From Dendrolimus kikuchii (Eukaryota > Arthropoda > Insecta > Lepidoptera > Lasiocampidae): 64,000 bases of DNA. The position numbers and the translations under genes were made by a program. The DNA lies in assembly GCA_019925095.2 (NCBI GenBank), contig CM034391.1:5794551-5858550 (forward strand). The letters are read 5' to 3'. Shown here piece by piece: positions 44,501-56,500 of this stretch; within the stretch, counting starts at the first letter, position 1, and the number at the start of each line of letters is the position of its first letter. The notes below the pieces were generated by a model. It was not told the DNA's origin and did no database searches. It was given only the letters and a program-made list of their open reading frames with translations.

Positions 44501-47500
44501 TAGGATGCGACTTGTGTAGACACAGCCCTGTCACATTTTCCAATGACCGAGTCAGGGGCTGGTAACGCCCCCATTTCAGGTGAAGACGTCAAACGACGCA
44601 AATATGAAGCCTTAGGAAATGGTTCCATATTTGTGCCGTTTGCCGTTTGGGGTTGAAACATTTGGCCCGTGGGGTTCATCGGCAAAGAGTTTCATTAAAG
44701 ACATCTTTGACATTACCCGCGATCAGAAGGCTGGCTCGTATTTCGCTCAACAAGCATTACAATAAAGCGTAGCAATGCAGCCAGACTTTTGGGCACGCTC
44801 CCCACTCGCACTAATCTGCTGCATAATTTACTCTAGTTTTAAATATTTAGTTGTGATTTAATTGTATTTAAACATCATTTAGGTATACGCTACATAAAAA
44901 GTATCTAATATATTCTTCTTCTACATCACGTTGACATAATCAATAAAGGAACAATTATATTTTTATAAATACCGATAAATATGTGGTTATAACACTCGCC
45001 GGCCGCTATTACAGCATGATCGTGTAGCACTTATTGCTACATTTATACCATCTCATTCATAGAAAGTTAAAGTAAGTTTCAAATCTTCTTTAAAAACCAT
45101 AAAGAAGCGTTTAAACTTAGTCTAACTCTCTATGAAATGAAGATGTAAGTAAATTGTGTCGATTTATATCTTCAAAAATATGGAAATGCGTGAGGGAGAT
45201 AGCGGTCTCGATTTAGGCAAGACCTTAGAACTACGTTTTAACGGTATTAACCACGGTATTTTATTCGATTTTTATTATTCCGACATTTCGACCACTTTTC
45301 AGTAGCCGTGATCACGGAAGACAAAAAGGTCTAGTGTCAAATTAAATTCTTGATCGTGATCACGGCTACTGAAAAGCGGTCGAAACGTCGGAATAACAAA
45401 AATCAAATAAATTGCCGCGTTTAAAACCGTTAAAAAGTAGTTTTATTGTACTATTTTAGTGTCTTAGTCGCAAAAACTTAAGACAAAAATAAGCCCTTAA
45501 AAACTTTTAATGGTTTTACTGAGCAGTTGTCATTCGTAGTATTCTACCATTTTTAAATAATTTAATTATGGCAGATGAGAAAAACAATGAAAAGTCTTTT
45601 CTGAAATATCCAACAAAATTTTCAGCAAGCTTTTGTTTCACAAATTGCTACACATTTGACTGGTATGTATGGAACGTAAAACGGAAAAATAGCGTACACT
45701 GAGTTATAGGCAACAATTTTCAACGGCAAAGTTTAAAAGAGTAAAAAGTAAAGCATCTCTATTGTCGAGCAGAGACCGGAAACATTTAATTTTCTCTCTT
45801 TGTATATCGATGTTCAATGAGATGAAAATTCATACATACATATTATCACGCCTGCTAGCTACCCCCATTGGTATGGGGGTAGCTAGCCAGCGACGCTCCT
45901 TTACTTTCATGAATCTCTTCATATAAGCGCGTTTATGATAGATATTAAGATGCTTTTTACATAAACTCCCACTAATACTTCTGCTAAGAAAGTTCATAAT
46001 AATAGGATGGGGAAGAAGTCTTTTCGCATATAGTATGTATGAACTTGTAATAAGATCTCTTTGGCTTATACCATTTGTATCTGGCTGGTTTTGGTATCAT
46101 TAAAAAGTTTTAATTTTAAAGAAGACAATTCCAAATTCAAATTAGGAAAATGTGTGATTATCATTTGTTTTTCTTATTGTTAAAATGAGTGAATCTAATT
46201 AAGAAATTCAATACATTTTAAAATTTTACTACAAAAAAGGTAAAAATGCAACACAAGCCGCGAAAAAAATTCGTGATGTTTATGGACCTAATGCAGTATC
46301 TGTGAGAGTAGCGCAAATTTGGTTTAAGCGTTTCAATCCGGAAATTTTGAAATCAAAGATGCACGTCGCTCTGGTCGCCCTGTTACGGACAAAATTGATG
46401 CCATTTTTGAAAAAGTGGAGCAAGATCGGCATATTAGTAGTTACGATGTAGCTGGAGAATTGGGAATTGACCACAAAACGGTTTTGGCGCATTTGAAAAA
46501 AGCTGGGTACACAAAAAAGCTCGAAATTTGGATGCCTCATGAGCTCACTGAAAGAAAAATAATGAACCGTGTACTCATTTGTGATTCTTTATTACGACGT
46601 AATGAAACCGAACCATTTTTGAAGAAGCTGATAACTGGTGATAAAAAGTGGATCACGTACGACAAGAACGTGCGAAAAAGACCGTGGTCAAAGGCCGGTC
46701 AGGCTTTACAGACTGTGGCGAAACCCAGGTTAACTCGCAACAAGGTGATGCTGTGTGTATGGTGGGATTCGAAGGGCATTATTCGTTATGAGCTGTTACC
46801 GCCAAGCAGGACCATCGATTCTGAACTGTACTGCGAACAACTGATGAGATTAAAGCAAAAAGTTGAGAGAAAGCGGCCAGAATTAATCAACAGAAGGGGT
46901 GTGGTTTTTCACCATGATAACGCTAGACCTCACACATCTTTCGCCACTCAGCAAAAATTACGACAGTTTGGCCGGGAGGTGTTAATGCATCCACCGTATA
47001 GTCCTGACCTTGCACGTACAGATTTTCACTTGTTTCGGTCTCTGCAGAACTCCTTAGGCAGTGTCAGGTTAACATCACGAGAGGACTGCCAAAACCACTT
47101 GTCGCAGTTTTTTGATCAGAAGCCCCAAAATTTTTATAGCAATGGAATCACATCCCTACCTACAAGATGGCAAAAAGTAATCCAACAAAATGGCACCTAC
47201 ATAATTTAGTCAAATGAAAATAAACTTTATAAAAAAACCATTTGAGTTTTTATATAAAATGCGAAGAAATTTTTCCCCCAACCTAATACAATATTTTGTT
47301 CTAAATACCTGCTCCATTGGCTTAGCGACCAGAAATGTGTCTTAGATTGCGAGACAAGAACTTTTCACTGTTTTACGCCCTTGAAGCTCACATAAGTGAG
47401 CCTGTTTTATATCTTTTCAGCGATATTATTGGACGGTCAACCATTTGTCTGAAATAAATTTTTTTCACGCTTCGATACCCTTCCATGGGCTCTACGCGAT

Positions 47501-50500
47501 CAGGTCTTTTCAAAGTGCCGTAGCCATTTTGGTAATAACGCAATTCTTTTGAAATCGTCATCTATCCTGCTCTTCTGTCCGTTAGTTTTTTCAGTGTACA
47601 TTATCATGTGGGATATCGTTAGATCTTGAAAAAATATAATAATTTTCCATAATGACTTTTTAATGAAATCTACATATAGTGAAATATTAGCTCCTAAAGT
47701 CTTGAAAATTGTATTCCATGCCTCTAACTTTTTGTCCATGTAGTGAAAAATTATGAAAAACATATGAAGGTAGCTTAAAAACACTTTCACCGAAAATTAG
47801 TTTGAACAATATCCGGTTAGTATTTTTCGAGATATGGGGATTTTCAATTAAATGCTTTTTATGGTTACATAGCGAAACAAAGAGAACAGAGGACGATTAT
47901 CACCTCTATCTAACGCTCCATAGTTCTTGCAGTTCTCGCTTTTCCTTGATTTGTTTGATTGGTAGACAAACACATACTGTAATATCTCCATATTAAGCAA
48001 ACTTGCTTAATTTGACTTGTGTTATGGGTAATATACTCTAAGGTAGTAATAGCTATTCTAACTTTCTTGACTATTCAAACTATGACTTTTTAATCTACGC
48101 GTGCGAAGCCACGGGCAACAGCTAGTAAATAACACCAGTCCACAAAAACTTAGTCTGTACTTTTGACCAGACTATACACCCCTCAAAATTTTGGAGGTGT
48201 ATGGACCAAAATGACTCCAGATTCAAAATGTTGAGGATGTATGGACCAAACTGACCCCAGATTCAAAATTTTGAGGGTATATGGACCAAACTAACCTTAG
48301 ATTCAAAAACTGGAAGGTGTATGGACTAGACTAACCCCAGATTCATATTCAGCGCATCGAAATATAAGAATATATAGGTCTGGTCAAAATTACAGACCAC
48401 TATTTTGTGGGCCGGTGTAATAAAATTTAAATTACTCAGTTACATTCCTTTTTAATGTTTAACCCTCGCCGTCTATTTACGTTTACGTTGGACAGGGCGG
48501 GTACAGCGCGACGTTAGCCTTGACCCTATAATTAAATTAACTTCCATTTATATTAATTTAGTAACAGAAACATTTTGTGAGGCTTAATGGGTTCTGTTAT
48601 TACAGCTACCACTAAAACCGAGGAAAGCTTTTACCGCTTTTGTGTAGTTCGTATAGGTCCTATTAACTTTGTTTTCAAACGAGTTTTGACGATAACAATT
48701 ATTTATTGTTAACTTAACTTTTCTTCCTGCTATGCTTGAGTAAAATTACCTAATAAAACTGTTTTTTTTTTTAAATTTAATTACCGCAGTAGCTTAAAAG
48801 ACGATAATTCAATTATCAATGATTGAAAACTCTTTATGTATAATAATATTTTAAATTTCTAAACATGCCGTGTTAAATTGGATTGAAGCAATTAAAAAAT
48901 ACAACTGGAAGAGACTGTATAAACGATGGAGAATACGAAGCATTTTCTTTTTAGATTTCTTGTCTGTTTGTCGGTTGCCTGTATGTTCGGGATTCACGTA
49001 AAAACTACTGGGCCGATTTTGATGCGGTTTTCGCTGATCGACAGCAAATTTTTAGGCTTAAAATCTGGCGTACTTTTTATCCGGGGTGTACGGCGGGAAA
49101 AGTAATAATATATAAATTTATTTGTTTCAAAGATTAGTAAATAACAAACTTAGAATTACAATAATTACGTGTGTAGTTGAGCGGGCTAAGCCTTTGCCGG
49201 CCTACCTCACTGCAACGCAGAGATTCCGGGTTCGATTCCTGGCATGGTAAATTTGGGAAACGAATCTTCTCCTTTATTTACTATGGGCTGGGTGTCTAAG
49301 ATCGGCGGCAGAGTAGTCTGTTGTATATTACGCATAACACAAGCGTAACTTGCTTCATTTGGGGATATAAAATAAAAAGACAATAAGGAGTGAGCTTCAA
49401 TGAGCTCCCAGCCGTGGTTTTCCCACAGCGCTACGATATGGGTTTTTTTAAAAGGGGCGTCGTAAAATTTCTTCGAGGCCGGCAGCGCGTTGATGACACC
49501 TCTGGTGTTGTAAACGTCCATAGGCGACGGTAACCGCTTTCCATCAGGTGGGCCGTCTGCCTGTCTGCTGTACTCCAGCTATAAAAAAAAGGAACATCCT
49601 TTGTGGGAAATAATTTATTTTTTTATGTTTCTAAGTACTAGCTAGAAAGAAAGAAAGAATAACTTTATTTGAAGAAACTAGAGCTACTAGCTCCAAAACT
49701 AGTGTCAACTGTATGTATATTTAAAGGCTCTTAACCAACAACTTTCGGTAGTGTAAACATTTATCCATAATCTGAAATACTTCCTTTCAGAGGCTATAAG
49801 AAAACATTTTATGAGATTTAAAATACTTAAGTATTATTTCAGGTACGGCCGTGAAGATGAAGAGGTTATGGGCTTGAAATTCTGTAATGAAGCTATCATG
49901 AGCCTGGCGCAAATATGGCCTACGCACTGCAACCATGAAAGAGAACCAAACACTCCTTTGCAAGTAAGAACATCGCTATCTCTATGTATTACTCTTGTAT
50001 ATAAAAAATACTACATAAGTACTACTTTTGATGAAGTGATGAAACTTTACTAATTTTTTATCATTATATAGGAAATAATTACCCTAGCACGAAGTTAACA
50101 GAATGTTACCCGTGATCTAAAAAGTTACACAAGGTATTTAAACAAATTTTCTACAAAAGTATTTTTATGCACAAGCACTTTAATGTTAACAAAATTTTTA
50201 TCCCAATATTCAAAATTTTAAGGAGACCGGGGTTGCAATTTTTACATCCTAAAGACTTCAAAATCAAACTATACCAAGAGGACAATTTACACTGATAAAA
50301 ATTTAATCCAAACTTTTTTGGATTTCACGCATTTTATAAGTAAATTAATAGCAAAAATGCAATTTCCTTCACTGATATGACACGCGCTTGACGATTTTTT
50401 TAAATAATATAATATACAGCCGATAGAGCCACGCAGTGTTTAATCTGCATAATATTTTCTTAGGACGCACTGATCAAAAGATTGGGTTCAAACGCGTTCC

Positions 50501-53500
50501 CGTTCCAACTGGAGCTCACTCCGCTGGCGCCCCCTAGCGTACAATTAGTGCCAGCGAAGCAATACCACGGAGCTCCCATTGGGACCTCGTATGACGTCAG
50601 AGCTTATATCGGTAAGTGCTCATAACGTAATGGATGAGAAACTATATTTAGAAGAGCGTCTTCATCACAAATTCTGATTAGGTTGGGGCTTCATCTTATA
50701 AAATGCAGTTATGTAAATATAGAAAACATGAATGAAAAATATAACGAATGATAATCTCTTATTGCAATTGCAACATATTCTATTCTTGTTCGGCGACGGC
50801 TCCAACGCTTTTGCGTTGTTTTTGGCCGGTTCCTTTACCTTACCGACCGTTCCTTTGCTACGAAAAATTCGACACAAGCTCCATAAAAGTAATGTCAAAA
50901 ATCAACCGATGGTAGGCAAGTGAATGAATACTAAGATACGAGTATAGGTACCGGCCAATTAGCCAATCTCAAAATGACTATATAACAATGGCGTGGACTT
51001 CATACAACTCGATTCCTCATAGCCGACCTTTAAGAAACTAGCAATTAGCGACCAAAAGGACGAAAGGGCCACCAATTCACTGGTGTTTGCGCGTTCTGTT
51101 CAAATATATTATTACTAGGGTCTATAAATTAAGCGACCAAAAGGTTAAAAACGCAATGAATTTATTGGCACTTACGTTTTTTTATTTGTGCATATATTAT
51201 TACTGTATTGCTATCTCTTACGTTTGGCTTTGCACTTGTTGGATGATGAGCAACTCATAACCCGATCGGGCACCAGCTTTTGTTTCAAAAGATGCATTAA
51301 TATTGCAAAAGAAGAAATACAAATTGTAATAAGAAAATAGTCGACGCTTGCATCCATCATAAGATATGTTTTTTCAACCGGCTTAAAGTAAAATGACAAA
51401 TGGAATAAATTCAGAAATTAATTTATAATAAAAGTTTTAAAAAATAAAAGATATATTGTAATTTGTTAATGTCACTGTCAAGTTTGAAAAAGTCAGGAAA
51501 TTCCAGTTTGTTTGACATTGACAAACCAAAGTCATTTGTATTGAAGCTATATACTTAAAGAGTGTTTTTTGTCGGAAAAGGAAAAGGTGATATTGTCTTT
51601 TTCAGTTTTATTTTCTAAAAATGTGTGATATTACTTTGAAATAGACACTAGTTTTAGGATATTCATACTTTTGACTAATGACTATGTATTTTTGTTATGG
51701 TCGGGCTTCATCTGGGATAACGTTATAATTGTAGACTGTAGCCACATTCGTGTTATTTATAGTGTTATAGTGTTAATAATAACGTCGTTGCCAATCAGGT
51801 ACACCAGTCTATATACCTATATATACCTTATCTGTCAAAGTTTAACGTCATTAACAAGTAACAATATTTCATCTCAAATCATGCATTAAACACATCGCTA
51901 CATCTGCATGAAACGGTCAATAACTATAATATTATCCCAGCTGAAGCAGTAGCATGAGATATATTTTTTTTCACAATGCAGCTCTTCAGTTTTTGATAAT
52001 TAGTCCAACTGACCGCTAAATATGTTCATTTTTTGTCAACATAGTGACCGCCATGCCCGCTCGAGTGCTAGTTAAACACCCTCTCTTAAATATCGTAAAT
52101 CATTCGCTGTGTATGTTCCACTTGAAGTATTTTATTCTCGTTGACAATACGTCAATTTTCATATTAGACTTCGTAAATATAAGCTAATTCAATAATCATA
52201 ATTAAAGTGTCTAGTTTGTGATTTCATAATAAATGCTAGAATGTAAATAAAAACTATTATTTATAACATGCATAGTCATATATGATTACATTATTAGATT
52301 TTTGAACTTCTTTATAATCGTTGTGATTTGAAACTCGATGAAACGAAAAAGCGACCCTAAAAGAAGATAAACACGTAAAGGTATAGATCTAAGCCTACGA
52401 GAGAATGAGATACGAGTTTTACCTTGTGCAGCACAAATTAGTGTCAATAACACCGATGATTAAACATGTCCAATTTGGAGCGAAGCAAAACTGATAATAA
52501 TATATTATCTGTGAGTATATTCTCTGAAGATTCACTTCTACCACGTGTGAACTGCACACACACACACAAAACGCACGAAAAAAGGTTCCGATGAGGTGTG
52601 CAACACCTATTGTTTTTATCATTTTGCTACAGCACCCTTAAGAAGCCAAACACAAGCCATTTTTTTTTATTTTTTTTAGCCAAACCAAGCATACTTTTGG
52701 TCGAAAATACTCAGTAGGTATTTATATCACAAAAACCTCAACAGATCTTATTGAAATTTTCATTGAAAATTACATTGATATCACTTAAGTGAATATAGCT
52801 GCAATCAGTACTGACGACCTATCCTGTATTAGTATTAAGGGGCCATTTACAATTCCTTGTTCCACAAAATGGAATCCTAATGTCGCTATTATGATAAGGA
52901 AACTCCGTAATGCAAATAGCTGTATTAACAAATAGCGTATTTAGCGGTATAATACAAAACTGTTTTGATAAAGGTAAGTTTTGGTAAATTCTCGTAATGT
53001 TAGTTAATTAGGGGCAAGTGAACAAAATATTTGTAAAACTTTGATTGGGCCCTAATATTTTTTTTCAACACACTTGCTCATAAAGTGGCTCTATGGTCAC
53101 CGCAATTAGGCACAGAATGACACCCATAATCAAACTGTGACTAAAAAACATTATAACTCACTAGTGAGTTATAGATTTTTTTTTAATTTTATTGGTTGAG
53201 TTGCTTTGTTCTTAAAAAAGTTTTTATTGAAAAAAAAAGATCGTTTTCTATAGAACAAATAAATTAATGTTCCTATTGCTTGCTCATTTCATGCAAATTC
53301 TTATTTAAATAGATAATTTTAACTCGTACGCGTTTAATAAATAAAACTTTCGCTCATATATAACTTATTTTATCTACTAAATAAAATGACTTTTTGTTGT
53401 TATTTTATTCACAAGTGTGTTGAAAAACGTCGTATGATACACGTGTGTATTGATGATTACCGTCCTCGGCTTTCTTAAGACCCTCGCCTACGGCTCGAGT

Positions 53501-56500
53501 CTCAATGGCGCCTCGGCGGTAATCACCAATGTTACACACTAGTACCATAATGTACTATTATTACTCTCCCTCTTCTAGCGTAAATTTTTTGTAAGGGCAT
53601 TTTTTCGTTATGGTTTTTGAGCTTTTATGTTTGTTTTTTTACTTTTAATTCTCTTTTTTGCATATTTATTTTTTATTATCAGTCTTACTCTATTACATTA
53701 TTCTACTATGTTTACATATCTATACATTTGTTGTTAATGTTTCGTTTTGCTATTGTTCTAAACAGTCTACTCTTCTTATTGTACTCCCTTTACTACAGAC
53801 GCTACCTTTGTACTACTATCTCCCCTAATAATTTATGATGGCCAAGTGGAGGCTGGTTATAAGCATTTTTTTTTAAATATTGTTGTTACTGTAATTTGTA
53901 TAAGGGGTCTACTAAACTAAACCCTATTATATATTTTTAAATAAATTAAATACATTTTTTATGCCTTTATAAACTAATACAACAAAAGAAAACTTCACTT
54001 ATTTAAATATTTATAATGTATTCCATCCAAAGTCCCTCAAGACTATAAGTAGAATACTGAGCCTAGATCACCGTCTTCTGCGGGTAAGGTGCCTGGCATT
54101 ATACGAATACAAATTGTAAGTTTAAGCTGAAAGAAGATTTCAGGTATAGTAAATGGTTTTTTATTGAACTCTAGATACCTTGAAGTCTATTTAGTTAAAA
54201 TCTTAGAAATAATTCTTACGAAGGACAATATCTTGGCTTTTAACACGAATAGAAAATAATTATTAATGATAATAATGAATTAATAATTATTAATTTAAAA
54301 CCTGGAACGTCGAAGACACAACCGTACCTCTGTCGTAAACTTTTAGCTCCCCTTTTGTTGCGTGCCCACTGTTGGGCAATGATAAAATCCCGAATTTTGC
54401 CACTGGTTACGTTTTCTGTGAAATGTAACGAAGAATTCAACTGAAAAGATGTATTTTTTACTTTTTTTATGGTTTACCTCATTTTACGAAAAAAAGTTCG
54501 GATTTCCAGAGGTATCAGCAGTTTCGATTATATCCCTGCTCCGTCTGGGATAATATAAGTGTCAGTGACTCTGTCACGCAGATGTTGCTTTGTTAAGGCT
54601 TTATTGCGTTATTTGTGATGCGATATTCTTATTAATTGTTAAATAACGTTAAATATTGACAGGTAACGTATGAATGTATATAAATTAATAGCTATTCATT
54701 TAACGGTGTTATAAATTTTAAACGCTATAAATAAGACGCATTTGGCCACAGTCAATAACTATGACATTAGCACAGATGAGGCTCGAGCTTTAGAATAACA
54801 TTTGAACAGTTTTAAAAAGAATACTAAGAGATACGTATATATATGCACTTTAATAAAGAAGCTAATTTACTTTCAAAATCAATATTTAACGTATATGAAC
54901 CCACGTCATCAAATCTCCTAAGAGAAAGTCTACCTCTCTTATATTATTAATGTGCTCTGTGGTACTCTTCCTTCTTATTTGAGCTGAGTTTTTGGCGGGC
55001 ACTGAAAGATGTTGTGCTGTGCAGTTTTATTCCCTAAAAATATGTATAAATTACTCTAAAATGAACAGTAGTTGTATATTGATAGTTTTTGAGTAGGTAG
55101 TAATTATGTGTTTTTGTGCGAAATGTGAACTGTATAGTCAAATGTGGCCTTTCGATTTGTCACAAGAACTCCGTTGAATGGCGTCAGTAGATAACCTACA
55201 GGATTAAGAAAATGAAGAAACTATATTGTAATCTAAGATCTGGCTTAAAGTCCTACTTGCCAAGCCATAAACCTAAATAAATTAAGTAATCTTATTTGAG
55301 CTCAAGTTTCAAGTAAGAACAGAAACTTTAAACAATTTAAATTTGAGTTAGCATGAACGCAGGTCTAAATTCGCACAACGAAACATTACGTTCAATTTTA
55401 GAAGTTATCTAGGGCTGCCAGTCTTATAATAAACTAGAGTTTGCCCCGTAGCTACGTCGCGTGTCAAACCCTACATATTAGCTCTGTTTTATTTACGCAA
55501 AAACTTAATTCAGTTTTTTACATTAAATAATAACAAAGAAACTAAGTCCATACAGTTTACACAACTGCCCGGCAAAACATAGAAGCGAGTCGAAGCCAAC
55601 CTGATTTGATATAATTCAATGTTGTTTATGACAACGTAGGTAATATAATAGAGAATTGAAAAAAACGCGATTGCAGCGCTTTATATTTAGATAGATGAGT
55701 ATAGATATAGAATAATTTATTTATTTATATAAGTGCCAGTGCGATATTGAAACAAAGTATTATTTTATTTTATTTTGTGAAAAAAATGTGCTACATTTCT
55801 TGAACGCGTCGCACAATGTAACAACACATCCCTCCAAAGGAAGTTTCGGAGGAGATTCCTAAGCACAAACCCATCCATTAAACTTAGTATGTAGTTAAGA
55901 TCTATTTTAAAATAGCATGATTTAATTGAACTCACCATGACAGTTCGTCGCGGAAAGGTCTAAATAAGTCGCTTTTGGAGTATCAGTGATATTGACACGT
56001 ACCTTAATATACTGATATGTGTCAGAAATAGCATAAAGTTTCATTTTATTTTGATACTTTTTATGTAGTGTTTTTCCGTTTTTATTTATTTTCCATTATT
56101 TACTATAGTCCCGATGTCAAAAATTGGGTACAAGGTGGCCCGGTGTATAATATACATAATATAAGCGTACCTTGCATAGATTGAGGATATGTAATGTATG
56201 CATTTGTCTGCCGATTATTTATTATTGTATTCGTAATACCTACGGTTTGTCAAGGCTTGTAGCAATGCTAACGTCGGTCGCGGTCGTTTTTCAGATGCAT
56301 TATTATTTTACTGTGAATAAAATGAAGTAAAATCTAAAAAAGGGAAGGCCGCTTGTGTGGGACGTTACCTGTGTCGACACACTGGCGCCTTCTCATCTCC
56401 AGGAGTCCAAAGTTGGGGCTGGTCGCACTGCCACTTCTGCCGAAAATCTCAAATGGCTAAAATACGCAAACCTTGGAACAGGTTACATATTTGAGCCGTT

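Noticed and set aside
45854..45887. GC-rich hairpin as bacterial-type terminator
   Set aside because: The sequence is eukaryotic intron DNA; no T-run follows and no gene ends there.
48184..48343. CRISPR-like array
   Set aside because: Units are directly adjacent 40-mers without spacers, in a eukaryotic intron.
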